From Rivularia sp. PCC 7116 (GTDB lineage Bacteria > Cyanobacteriota > Cyanobacteriia > Cyanobacteriales > Nostocaceae): a stretch of 64,000 nucleotides of DNA. The stretch covers positions 3,782,001-3,846,000 of the forward strand of contig NC_019678.1 in assembly GCF_000316665.1 (NCBI RefSeq), given 5' to 3'. The number at the start of each line of letters is the position of its first letter. Position 1 is the stretch's first letter. Below are positions 38,701 to 47,541 of the stretch, piece after piece. A program made the translations under genes and the position numbers. The notes beneath the pieces are model-generated. The model worked only from the letters and a program-made list of their open reading frames with translations. It was not told where the DNA came from and ran no database searches.

Positions 38701-39863
38701 CCAGCAGTGATGTTAATATTTCCCCCGTTACCAACTGCCCCTGCTTCTATATCATTGGCAATAGCACTATCTACAAGAGAGACAGAATTAGATGCTTGCA
38801 GGAATATATCACCTGCATTTCCTTGACTGTACACACTATTATCAATAACAGCACTATCTTTAAGTAAAATAGAACCTGTAGCATCAAGCTTCACATCCCC
38901 TGCTTGTGCATTAGGATTATCTGAATTTTCAGCAATTCCAGCAAATATAATTGAATCGGAAATTTCTAAATTACGAGCATTAATCGTAAAATTTCCCCCA
39001 CCAGCACCTAAAACGCTTATATCAGATTCATTAGCTAGAGAAATATCCCCTCTTTCCACATCTTCGGGAACATTTAAACGGAAAGTATTACCAGAAATAT
39101 CTAATCCAACACTTCCCGGTGATGTAACAGAAGCTAATTCAATATTTCCTTCATAAGCCCTCAATCTACCACCATCAAAATTAATATTCCCACCCACAAG
39201 CAATAAACTTTTACCATCAGGAACTCTCAATCCAGTGGTTTTATTTCCATTGGGATTAATTCCTGCACTTGCTTGAGACTTATTAATAATTCCCCCACTA
39301 GCTTGTACTTGATTGAAAAATAAAGCTGAAGGATTGATAGTTAAATTACCTGGTAATTCCGGATTCGTAGCACTAAAATTACCTTGTTCACCAAACTGTA
39401 ACCCCGAAGCAGTTGTTCCCACAAAAGAACCTTGTAAATCCAAACTGGCATTCTCACCAAATACAATTCCGTTAGGATTAATTAAAAATAAATTCGCAGC
39501 ACCATCAACCCCTAAAGTTCCCAAAATATTCGACGCATTCCCACCCGTTACTCTAGTCAATATATTCTCTACCCCATCGGGATTAGCAAAATAAACCGCT
39601 TGCCCATCGTTAATATTAAACTCGCTGAAGCTGTGAAATAAATTAATATCCCGTCTTGCTCCCCCATCAATTCTGTCTGCATTTATTCCGTTAATAGTCA
39701 CATTACGGTTTAAACGAGAAGATTCTGCACCCAAAGTGTTATCGGGAGTGATATTACTTTGTTGCGCTAAGGCTGGTTTTGTAATTAAAAATACATTTGT
39801 GCAACTAGCAATGCCCGCTAATCCTAACTGTAAGCACTTGTTTAAATAACTTTTTCTAATCAT
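35769..39863 (-). CDS. TpsA-type exoprotein (paralogue 8)
   Basis: 1364 residues, starting MIRKSYLNKCLQLGLAG, signal peptide ending near ALAQQSN, TPS domain with NLFLINPNGIVFGEN, beta-helix passenger with a 69-residue duplication (207-bp period near 38421 and 38628: LPGGQGNAGNIF / VENN phrases), and the shared C-terminal domain (SCISRGNKRQENSF, WKKGD, LLSRECSD). The 5' third (about 38890-39860) is almost identical at DNA level to that of paralogue 9, so these two genes are a recent duplicate pair or have exchanged sequence. Confidence 0.93.
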   Translation of the reverse strand: MIRKSYLNKCLQLGLAGIASCTNVFLITKPALAQQSNITPDNTLGAESSRLNRNVTINGINADRIDGGARRDINLFHSFSEFNINDGQAVYFANPDGVENILTRVTGGNASNILGTLGVDGAANLFLINPNGIVFGENASLDLQGSFVGTTASGLQFGEQGNFSATNPELPGNLTINPSALFFNQVQASGGIINKSQASAGINPNGNKTTGLRVPDGKSLLLVGGNINFDGGRLRAYEGNIELASVTSPGSVGLDISGNTFRLNVPEDVERGDISLANESDISVLGAGGGNFTINARNLEISDSIIFAGIAENSDNPNAQAGDVKLDATGSILLKDSAVIDNSVYSQGNAGDIFLQASNSVSLVDSAIANDIEAGAVGNGGNINITAGSLSLTDGSEIQALLRGADVENNLPGGQGNAGNIFLEASNSISLVDRSLIVNNIEAGGVGKGGNINIKAASLSVTDGSSIQAILGNADVENNLPGGQGNLGNIDINVRDAVTIAGIKDGFNSEIFNFVGIGAIGNAGDININTDSLSLANGSEINAKTSGQGNAGNININARQNISLDGSGDVILSDGSNGTLFTRIINSVDTGAVGNAGNIQLNTGNLSVTNGAFISSSTNGKGDSGNITINASDTISFDTNSSVDTRIFTGGIGKGGDIRVKTGTITLTNGSQLGTTVTGEGNAGNIFVEARDGVKLDGFFSSQFNGEPFDKISGIESNLVTGGVGKGGDIQIVTKSLSVSDRASISATSGGQGDAGNININVTDTATFDNLGNASSVFASDGVGNGGTIRITAGELLLTSGGNISTNNNGQGNAGDVFLDVRDTISFDGVANNGLPSGVKTFASNGDSGDVDVKTSSLLLTNTAQISTIGAGQENSNNIANGGDIKIDARDTIKLDGVNTALISSLLRGIGKGGDIQIATGSLSVTDGAQISAYTSGRGDAGNININARDTVTFDGIGSNNFFSSANSAVLSNAVGNGSNITINTKKLFVTNGALLNTFSFGQGNAGNIFINAIDSIILDGVGNNNIPGGIQTFTFNNGDAGEIQLTTGLLSVTNGAQIITSTNGEGDAGKIKINARDRIIFDGVGNSGPSGAFSTVESNGVGNAGDIELTTGTLSISNDAIVSVASLGKEDAGDITLQAGTLQLNNGFITAQTASTKGGNIDLQISELLLLRNGSRITTTAGNQQFGGDGGNIDINSKFIVSIPSENSDITANAYLGNGGRVNINSNGIFGIETQPSLTNKSDITASSEEAIAGETNINTDDTSSIQNSFTELSPNIDTDAIIANSCISRGNKRQENSFRNIGSGGLRSDRAGNIFVSKYATGEVRTVESNNPAWKKGDAIVEPQGLYRLKNGELLLSRECSD

Positions 39864-39928
39864 GGGATGCGATGCTGGTACTGCTTTTATGAATATCCAA
39901 TGAAACTTTTGTTTCTGGTAATAAATAA

Positions 39929-39973
39929 ATCAAATCTTAAGCAATAAAATAATTGCAATACACTTTTGTGCAG
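39929..39973 (-). promoter_or_regulatory. Conserved TpsA upstream block (copy 5)
   Basis: On the - strand TGCACAAAAGTGTATTGCAA ... AAGATTTGAT, 66 bp before the start of paralogue 8. Confidence 0.7.
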
Positions 39974-40223
39974 TTTTTCGTTACCTCCGATAAAAATACT
40001 TATACCAATTCTGTATGAGGCTGCGCTCAATCGCCCTCACTCTATAAGAGTGGGGCTACCTAAACAAAGCCCCTCCGGGTATCTCCCTCCGGGAGACGCT
40101 CCGCGTTCACGAAGTGACCCGTTAGGGTAACACTAGTTTGGGGGACGGAAACCGACACCCCCAACTAGATTCACCGTCTACACGGGCTAAATTCGGCGTA
40201 TCTTTATAAAGAGATGGTATTAA
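39974..40223. other. Intergenic GC-rich dispersed repeats
   Basis: Between paralogues 8 and 9. Holds a hairpin CACTCTATAAGAGTG near 40038-40052, then CCTCCGGGTATCTCCCTCC and GGGAGACGCTCCGCGTTCAC-type dispersed repeats, and a GTTTGGGGG ... CCCCCAAC palindrome at 40136-40164. These are typical cyanobacterial interspersed palindromes; the last may terminate paralogue 9 transcription. No gene seen. Confidence 0.5.
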
Positions 40224-43200
40224 CTATTTAGAACATTCCCGACTCAATAACAACTCCCCATTCTTCAAACGATACAAACCGCTCGGTTCAATAATTGGAT
40301 CGCCTTTTTCCCAAACTGGGTTGTTACTTTCAACAGTTCTAACTTTACCAGTTGCATATTTAGAAACAAAAATATTCCCAGCGCGATCGCTTCGTAAACC
40401 TCCAGAGCCTATATTGCGAAAAGAATTTTCTTGTCGCTTGTTACCTCTTGCGATGCAACTGTTAGCAATTATTGCGTTGGTGTCGATGTTTGGGGATAGT
40501 TCGGTGAAACTGTTTTGAATTGAACTGGTGTCATCTTGATTAATACTTGTTTCACCCGAAATTCCTCTTTGGGAACTTGCGGTAATATCGCTTTTTTCTG
40601 TTGGTTGTGAACGCGATTCAGTACCGAAAATAGCTTCAGAAGTAATATTAACTTTTCCACCACTTCCTTCAAAAGCGTTGGCAGTAATATCGCTGTTTTC
40701 TTCGGGAATAACAACGATAAATTTAGAATTGATATCGATATTCCCTCCATCTCCACCAGCTTGAGCAATTCCTGCGGTTGTGGTGATTTGGCTTTCGTTG
40801 CGGAGTAATAGTAATTCACTTATTTGTAAGTTGATGTTACCACCTTGAGTGCTGGCTGTTTGAGCGGCAATAAAACCATTATTTAATTGAAGAGTTCCTG
40901 CTTCTAAAGTAATATCTCCTGCATCTCCAGTTCCATTACTACCAACCGATACCTTTGCACCTTTTTCGATAATTACCAATCGCGGATCGATAATTATACT
41001 ACCACCTTGACCTGTAGAATCATCAGATGTACTGGCAAATAAGCCACTGGCTGAACCTTCTTCAATCAGCAGAAAATCGCTAACTCTATCGGTTGAATCA
41101 GGAGATTTTATTTGTTCTTCAATTACTGCTAGTCGATCGCTAAAGTTGGGATCGCTTCCAGACAAGGTAACGCTATCTCTAACATTGAGGGTGATAATAC
41201 CAGCGTCACCACTACTGCGGGTATTATTAACAATTTGTCCACCATTGACTGCTGCAAAGTTATCGGCGTTAATGGTGATATCTCCAGCATTACGATTGTT
41301 AGAAGTTGTTGCTGTTACAAGGGCACCATCTGTAACGCGAAAGTCTCCTGTGGTGACGTTGATGTTGCCAGCATCACCAGAAGCACCTCTTTCTGTTAAA
41401 GCTATTATGCCACTAGAAACACCTGTAGGACTAATACCTGAAAGAGTAACAGATTCGGCAGAATTGATATTAATCTCTCCTCCCCTTCCTTTACCACCAG
41501 GAAGATTGCCAAATTCCCGAGATACAGCAGCACTAATTTGAGAACCACTTGTTAAAGTTAAGGTTTGGGTATCAATATCAATGGTACCACCTATTCCTTC
41601 TCCTCCTGGAAGCACATTGCTATCAATACTGCTAGAGTTAGATAAGGAAATAGAATCACTTGCATCTACTTTAACCTTACCTGCATCGCCCTTACCTAAA
41701 GTTCCAGTAGCAATAAGTCCAGTGTTATCTAAGAATAGTGAACTTGTTGTAATTTCGATATCTCCACCATCACCAATAGCATTTGAGCTAACAATATTTA
41801 AGGCAGAGCCGCCATCAAAAGTGACAGTATCGCGGGCATTAATATTTATATTACCCGCATTTCCTCGTGCATTTGTAAAGGCAGATAATTCACCGCCATT
41901 GGTGACAGAAAGTGACCCAGTTGTAATTTGGATATCTCCACTTTTACCTCTACCCCAAAGTAAGATGGTAGCTAAGCCACTATTTGCACCATCAAACTTG
42001 ATACTATCGCGGGCATTAATTATAATATTGCCACCATTGGCGACGTTGTTACTATTCTCTTCTGGGAACCCTGCAGCATTCATTTGACCACCATTTGTTA
42101 AAAATAGCGACCCAGTTTTGACCTCAATATTTCCTGCATTGCCATTATTTACATAGGTATTGGCACTACTTGGTACAGTAAACTTACCAGTAGTTTTACC
42201 ATCAAAAGTAATAGTGTCGCCCACATCAAGGAAAATATTACCTGAATTTCCATTTCCTAAATTAATGCTTGAGATATCACCACCACTTTGCAACAGCAAT
42301 TCATCTGTAGTAATGCGAATATCCCCACCATTACCAACACTGTTAGAAGCCCCAGCGGTAGAGACTTGAGAACGAAGTCCTATATTGCTATCAAAGCCAT
42401 CCAAGTTAACTTTATCGCGAGCATTGATATTAATATTACCTGCATCACCTTGTCCATCTGTGGTAGCAGATATCGCTGAACCATTGGTGACGGAAAGTAA
42501 CCCCGTTGTAATTTGAATATCTCCCCCTTTACCCACACCTCCAGTTAGTAAGCTGCTTTGAATACCACTAATTCCACTACTAACTACTCCGTCTAATTTC
42601 ACGCTATCGGGGGCTTCTACAAAGATATTACCTGCATTTCCTTTCCCTGCAACATTACTAGATAATTGACCCCCATTTGTTAAAGATAGGGTTCTGGTTG
42701 TTAACCGGATATCTCCTCCGTTACCGATTGTACCAGTAGCAACTGTGCCGCTAGCATAACCTCCAGTGTCAAAGGTAACGGTATCTTTCGCATTAATGGT
42801 AATATTCCCTGCGTCCCCTTTCCCAGCAGTACTGCTACTAATAGCAGCTTCATTAGTAACTGAAAGAGTTCCAGTGTTTAATTGAATCTCACCAGCATTA
42901 CCCACTGCTTCTGGATTTACGAAACTAATGATGCGAGCAGGTATAGTACCGTTACTACCATCCGTCAAAATAACATCACCCGAACCATCTAAAGAAATAC
43001 TTTGACGAGCATTAACAGTTATATTACCTGCATTTCCTTGTCCAAGGGTTTTAGCATTTATCTCAGAACCTTCAACGAGAGAAAGGGAACCAGTATTAAT
43101 ATTGATATCACCAGCATTTCCTACAGCACCAATCCCTACGAAGCTAGAAATTGCACTGGCTCTTCCGTCTTTGATTCCAGAAATAGTAACTGCATCGCGG

Positions 43201-45101
43201 ACATTAATATTAATATTACCTGCATTACCTTGCCCACCAGGGAGATTTTTCTCAACATTTGCATCACGAAGAAAGGCTTGAATTTCGGAACTATCAGTCA
43301 GGGAAAGCGAACCAGCAGTAATGTTAATATTTCCCCCTTTACCAATTCTTCCTGCTTCTATATTGTTGGCAATAATACTATCTACCAAGTTAACGGTATC
43401 ACGAGCATTAATAGTAATATTTCCTGCATCCCCTTTCCCATCAATACTGTTAGCAATAAAAGCTTTATTGGTAGCTGAAAAAGTCCCAGTATTTAGTTGA
43501 ATATTACCAGAATTACCTACAGCTTCCGGATTTACGGAACTAATGATGCGAGTAGATATAGTACCGTTACTACCATCACTAAAAGTAACATCACCTGAGC
43601 CGTCTAAAGAAATATTTTGACGAGCATTAACAGTTATATTACCTGCATTTCCTTGTCCAAGGGTTTTAGCATTTATCTCAGAACCTTCAACGAGAGAAAG
43701 GGAACCAGTATTAATATTGATATCACCAGCATTTCCTACAGCACCAATCCCTACGGAGCTAGAAATATCACTGTTAAATCCATCTTTAACTCCAGTAATA
43801 GTAACTGCATCGCGGACATTAATATTAATATTACCTGCATTACCTTGTCCTCCGGGGAGATTATTTTCAACATCAGCACTACGAAGCAAAGCTTGAATTT
43901 CCGAGCCATCTGTAACGGAGAGCGAACCAGAATTTATGTTAATATTTCCCCCGTTACCAACTCCCCCTGCTTCTATATTGTTGTCAATAATACTATCTAC
44001 AAGAGATACAGAATTAGATGCTTCGAGGAAAATATCACCAGCATTTCCTTGACTATAGACACTGTTATCAATAACAGCACTATCTTTAAGTGAAATCGAA
44101 CCTGTCGCATCAAGCTTCACATCCCCTGCTTGTGCATTAGGATTATCTGAATTTTCAGCAATTCCAGCAAATATAATTGAATCGGAAATTTCTAAATTAT
44201 GAGCATTAATCGTAAAATTTCCCCCACCAGCACCTAAAACGCTTATATCAGATTCATTAGCTAGAGAAATATCCCCTCTTTCCACATCTTCGGGAACATT
44301 TAAACGGAAAGTATTACCAGAAATATCTAATCCAACACTTCCCGGTGATGTAACAGAAGCTAACTCAATATTTCCTTCATAAGCTCTTAATCTACCACCA
44401 TCAAAATTAATCTCTCCTCCTACGAGTAAAAAACTTTTACCGTCAGGTACTCTCAATCCAGTTGTTTCATCACCATTGGGATTAATTCCTGCTGGTGCTT
44501 GGGATTTATTAATAATTCCCCCACTAGCTTCTACTTGATTGAAAAATAAAGCCGAAGGATTAACGGTTAATGAACCAGGTATTCCCGGATTCGTAGCACT
44601 AAAATTACCTTGTTCACCAAACTGTAACCCCGAAGCAGTTGTTCCCACAAAAGAACCTTGTAAATCCAAACTGGCATTCTCACCAAATACAATTCCGTTA
44701 GGATTAATTAAAAATAAATTCGCAGCACCATCAACCCCTAAAGTTCCCAAAATATTCGACGCATTCCCACCCGTTACTCTAGTCAATATATTCTCTACAC
44801 CTTCGGGATTAGCAAAATAAACTGCTTGCCCATCGTTAATATTAAACTCGCTGAAACTGTGGAATAAATTACTATCCCTTCGCGCTCCCCCATCAATTTT
44901 GTCTGCATTTATTCCGTTAATAGTCACATTACGGTTTAAACGAGAAGATTCTGCACCCAAAGTATTGTCGGGAGTGATATTACTTTGTTGCGCTAAGGCT
45001 GGTTTTGTAATTAAAAATACATTTGTGCAACTAGCAATGCCCGCTAATCCTAACTGTAAGCACTTGTTTAAAATGTCTTCCATCGATATATGTCTAAGCA
45101 T
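40224..45101 (-). CDS. TpsA-type exoprotein, largest (paralogue 9)
   Basis: 1625 residues; Met1 or Met7 (45083) may be the start. Signal peptide ends near ALAQQSN; TPS domain has NLFLINPNGIVFGEN. The passenger contains two copies of a 205-residue module (615-bp period), which makes this the longest paralogue here. A less repetitive stretch near residue 1330 (LSGSDPNFSDRLAVIEEQ, SDFLLIEEGSASG) interrupts the helix and could be an exposed loop. It ends with the common C-terminal domain (SCIARGNKRQENSF, variant WEKGD, LLSRECSK). Upstream gene of the - strand array, with its own upstream block. Confidence 0.93.
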   Translation of the reverse strand: MLRHISMEDILNKCLQLGLAGIASCTNVFLITKPALAQQSNITPDNTLGAESSRLNRNVTINGINADKIDGGARRDSNLFHSFSEFNINDGQAVYFANPEGVENILTRVTGGNASNILGTLGVDGAANLFLINPNGIVFGENASLDLQGSFVGTTASGLQFGEQGNFSATNPGIPGSLTVNPSALFFNQVEASGGIINKSQAPAGINPNGDETTGLRVPDGKSFLLVGGEINFDGGRLRAYEGNIELASVTSPGSVGLDISGNTFRLNVPEDVERGDISLANESDISVLGAGGGNFTINAHNLEISDSIIFAGIAENSDNPNAQAGDVKLDATGSISLKDSAVIDNSVYSQGNAGDIFLEASNSVSLVDSIIDNNIEAGGVGNGGNININSGSLSVTDGSEIQALLRSADVENNLPGGQGNAGNININVRDAVTITGVKDGFNSDISSSVGIGAVGNAGDININTGSLSLVEGSEINAKTLGQGNAGNITVNARQNISLDGSGDVTFSDGSNGTISTRIISSVNPEAVGNSGNIQLNTGTFSATNKAFIANSIDGKGDAGNITINARDTVNLVDSIIANNIEAGRIGKGGNINITAGSLSLTDSSEIQAFLRDANVEKNLPGGQGNAGNININVRDAVTISGIKDGRASAISSFVGIGAVGNAGDININTGSLSLVEGSEINAKTLGQGNAGNITVNARQSISLDGSGDVILTDGSNGTIPARIISFVNPEAVGNAGEIQLNTGTLSVTNEAAISSSTAGKGDAGNITINAKDTVTFDTGGYASGTVATGTIGNGGDIRLTTRTLSLTNGGQLSSNVAGKGNAGNIFVEAPDSVKLDGVVSSGISGIQSSLLTGGVGKGGDIQITTGLLSVTNGSAISATTDGQGDAGNININARDKVNLDGFDSNIGLRSQVSTAGASNSVGNGGDIRITTDELLLQSGGDISSINLGNGNSGNIFLDVGDTITFDGKTTGKFTVPSSANTYVNNGNAGNIEVKTGSLFLTNGGQMNAAGFPEENSNNVANGGNIIINARDSIKFDGANSGLATILLWGRGKSGDIQITTGSLSVTNGGELSAFTNARGNAGNININARDTVTFDGGSALNIVSSNAIGDGGDIEITTSSLFLDNTGLIATGTLGKGDAGKVKVDASDSISLSNSSSIDSNVLPGGEGIGGTIDIDTQTLTLTSGSQISAAVSREFGNLPGGKGRGGEININSAESVTLSGISPTGVSSGIIALTERGASGDAGNINVTTGDFRVTDGALVTATTSNNRNAGDITINADNFAAVNGGQIVNNTRSSGDAGIITLNVRDSVTLSGSDPNFSDRLAVIEEQIKSPDSTDRVSDFLLIEEGSASGLFASTSDDSTGQGGSIIIDPRLVIIEKGAKVSVGSNGTGDAGDITLEAGTLQLNNGFIAAQTASTQGGNINLQISELLLLRNESQITTTAGIAQAGGDGGNIDINSKFIVVIPEENSDITANAFEGSGGKVNITSEAIFGTESRSQPTEKSDITASSQRGISGETSINQDDTSSIQNSFTELSPNIDTNAIIANSCIARGNKRQENSFRNIGSGGLRSDRAGNIFVSKYATGKVRTVESNNPVWEKGDPIIEPSGLYRLKNGELLLSRECSK
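42772..44001 (-). repeat. Two 615-bp (205-aa) tandem units within paralogue 9
   Basis: The sequence CGAGCATTAACAGTTATATT at 43006 recurs at 43621, and flanking DNA matches with the same 615-bp offset over most of the unit. Boundaries are approximate. In-frame duplication of three basic beta-helix repeats. Confidence 0.8.
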
Positions 45102-45153
45102 TTATATTGATTTTAATAATATTCAATATGACAGTAATTATACTGCTGAATAC

Positions 45154-45198
45154 ATAAAAGCTTAAGCAGTCAAACAATTACAATGCAGTTTTATGCAA
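45154..45198 (-). promoter_or_regulatory. Conserved TpsA upstream block (copy 6)
   Basis: On the - strand TTGCATAAAACTGCATTGTA ... AAGCTTTTAT, 45 bp; 53 bp before Met1 or 71 bp before Met7 of paralogue 9. The most diverged copy. Confidence 0.62.
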
Positions 45199-45732
45199 TT
45201 ACCCATTCGCATTCATGCATCCACCAGGTAATAATACTGCACTCCAATAAGCAGAAAAGGCGGATGCGTAACATTTGAATCTAATTTAATGTATAAATTG
45301 TCGGGAACAGTAATATTACTAGATACGGTTACTGTTTCTTTGACTTTTCAACTCGGTAATTACACAAGCCCGGTTGGTGCCGTACACTCACCGTCTTATT
45401 ATGGCGTTCAGAATCAATCAGTGTACAAGCACCCTAGTACTCTGGCAAGCCACAATTGCCGGGTAAGGGCAGGCAGGGGGAGCAGGGGAAGCGGAGGGAG
45501 CAGGGGGAGAAAAAACTTTTTATTTCCACGCTAAACCCAGCAAAGTTCGCTTGGCGAACCACTAGAAAAAATGTGCCGGTTGCGAATACCATTTCTTTAT
45601 AAAGATGCGCCCCTATGAAAGCCCATGCAGATGGGCTTCGTAACTGTAGCTCCAGCCTTCCAGGCTGAGAGTGATTAAGCGCAACCAGTCCTATCATCAA
45701 TCAAAATCTCAAGTCAATTATTAGCCAGTAAC
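45199..45732. other. Intergenic region upstream of the aromatic-acid cluster
   Basis: Divergent region between paralogue 9 and the ammonia-lyase gene. Contains a purine-rich run of GGGAGCAGGGG-type short repeats (about 45470-45512) and a dispersed hairpin repeat (AAGCCCATGCAGATGGGCTT near 45617-45636, CAGCCTTCCAGGCTG near 45653-45667). The promoter of the ten-gene cluster should lie here; I could not pick out a convincing one. Short open frames here are products of the repeats. Confidence 0.5.
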
Positions 45733-47448
45733 ATGAATACAGTTCGCTTAACTAAAAACACTGTCTCGCAGAAATCATTTTCTTTTTTAAATAATTCGGA
45801 TGCTTCGGTAATTGTTGGCGATCGCCAACTCACTATTGAAGAAGTGGTGAGTGTTGCGCGTTATAGGGCAAGGGTAAAGTTAACTGAAAATCTGGAAAAA
45901 TTAGCTAATGTTCAAGCATCCTGCGATTTTATCCGCGATGCGGTTGAATCGGGAGAGCCAATTTACGGTGTAACAACCGGTTTTGGTGGGATGGCAAATG
46001 TGGTGATTTCTCCGGAATCTGCGACTTTGCTACAAAATAATTTGATGTGCTATCACAAGGTGGGTGCGGGAAACAAGTTACCTTTGGCTGATGTTCGGGC
46101 TGCTATGCTGTTACGTGCTAATTCCCACGTTGCTGGTGCTTCGGGTATTCGTCTGGAACTTATCAAGCGGATGCTGATATTCTTAAATGCTGGTGTTACT
46201 CCTCATGTCCCCGAATTTGGTTCAATTGGTGCTAGCGGCGATTTAACTCCTTTAGCGTATATTTCTGGGGCACTAATTGGTTTAAATTCCAGCTACATCG
46301 TAGATTTTGACGGTGAAGAAATGGATGCACCAACAGCACTGCAAAAACTGGGTTTAGAACCATTGCAATTACTTCCCAAGGAAGGATTAGCAATGATGAA
46401 TGGGACTTCTGTAATGACTGGGATTGCGGCTAATTGCGTCCAAGATACGAGAATTTTATTAGCTTTGAGCGTAGCAACCCATGCTTTAACAATCCAAGGT
46501 TTAGAAGGTACGAATCAATCTTTTCACGAATATATTCATAAATTAAAACCCCATTCCGGGCAAATTTGGGCTGCTTCCCAAATGCTGGAATTGTTAGCAG
46601 GTTCTGGGTTAATTCGCGATGAGTTGGATGGTTCCCACGATTATCGAGGTAAAAATCCCATTCAGGATCGTTATTCATTACGCTGTCTGCCACAGTACAT
46701 GGGGCCGATTGTAGATGGTATCGAAGACATTGCCAAACAGGTAGAGATAGAAATCAATTCTGTCACCGACAACCCATTAATTGATGTGGAAAATCAAGCT
46801 AGTTATCATGGTGGCAATTTTCTGGGACAGTACATTGGTGTGGGAATGGACAGATTGCGCTATCACATTGGCATGTTAGCCAAACATTTAGATGTACAAA
46901 TCGCTTATTTAGTGGCTCCGGAGTTTAACAATGGATTATCTCCGTCCCTAGTTGGAAACCAACAGCGCACTGTGAATATGGGTTTAAAGGGATTGCAAAT
47001 TACTGGTAATTCGATTATGCCTTTATTAACCTTCTATGGAAATTCTATCGCTGACAGATTTCCTACTCATGCAGAACAATACAACCAAAATATTAATAGT
47101 CAGGGGTTTGCTTCAGCTAATTTAGCGCGAACCAGTGTAGAGATTTTTCAACAATATATAGCTTTAGCTTTGATGTTTGGGGTGCAATCGGTTGATTTGC
47201 GTACCTATGCCATTGCAGGACATTATGATGCTCGTGCAACTTTATCCCCCGCTACTCAAGATTTATACATGGCAGTGCGGAACGTAGTCGGCAGACCACC
47301 AAGTAAAGAACGTGCTTATATATGGGATGACAACGAGCAAGGTTTAGATTCTCATATTAGTAAAATTGCTGATGATATTGCTTATGGCGGACAAATTGTG
47401 ACTGCAATATCAGAAGTTTTATCCGCTTTGAAATCAGTTAACAATTAA
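45733..47448 (+). CDS. Aromatic amino acid ammonia-lyase (PAL/TAL, MIO enzyme)
   Basis: 571 residues, aligning along its whole length by eye with Anabaena variabilis phenylalanine ammonia-lyase as I know it. Eliminates ammonia from Phe or Tyr to give cinnamate or p-coumarate. The MIO cofactor triad Ala167-Ser168-Gly169 is in GSIGASGDLTPLAY; catalytic Tyr78 is in EPIYGVTTGFGG; NQNINSQG and GNSIADRFPTHAEQ are intact. The substrate-selecting loop reads NLMCYHKVGAG: Cys106-Tyr107-His108 where the A. variabilis PAL has Trp-Phe-Leu. A His in this loop favours Tyr (or His) over Phe in related enzymes, so tyrosine is a plausible substrate. First gene of a ten-gene co-directional cluster; 93 bp precede the CoA ligase. 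No clear Shine-Dalgarno. Confidence 0.93.
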   Translation: MNTVRLTKNTVSQKSFSFLNNSDASVIVGDRQLTIEEVVSVARYRARVKLTENLEKLANVQASCDFIRDAVESGEPIYGVTTGFGGMANVVISPESATLLQNNLMCYHKVGAGNKLPLADVRAAMLLRANSHVAGASGIRLELIKRMLIFLNAGVTPHVPEFGSIGASGDLTPLAYISGALIGLNSSYIVDFDGEEMDAPTALQKLGLEPLQLLPKEGLAMMNGTSVMTGIAANCVQDTRILLALSVATHALTIQGLEGTNQSFHEYIHKLKPHSGQIWAASQMLELLAGSGLIRDELDGSHDYRGKNPIQDRYSLRCLPQYMGPIVDGIEDIAKQVEIEINSVTDNPLIDVENQASYHGGNFLGQYIGVGMDRLRYHIGMLAKHLDVQIAYLVAPEFNNGLSPSLVGNQQRTVNMGLKGLQITGNSIMPLLTFYGNSIADRFPTHAEQYNQNINSQGFASANLARTSVEIFQQYIALALMFGVQSVDLRTYAIAGHYDARATLSPATQDLYMAVRNVVGRPPSKERAYIWDDNEQGLDSHISKIADDIAYGGQIVTAISEVLSALKSVNN

Positions 47449-47541
47449 CAGGTTTCGCGGTTTATAAAGGCGTAAAAATCGTAATTCGTGAGAGATTTGT
47501 TTCAAAATATTTACCGATTACCAATTACCAATTACCAAACC

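Noticed and set aside
45289-45534. 81-codon frame upstream of the ammonia-lyase gene
   Set aside because: It is made largely of GGGAGCAGGGG-type repeats and has no ribosome binding site or recognisable sequence.
45733-47448. Histidine ammonia-lyase as the annotation
   Set aside because: The 571-residue length and full-length agreement with A. variabilis PAL fit the aromatic clade better; only His108 is HAL-like.
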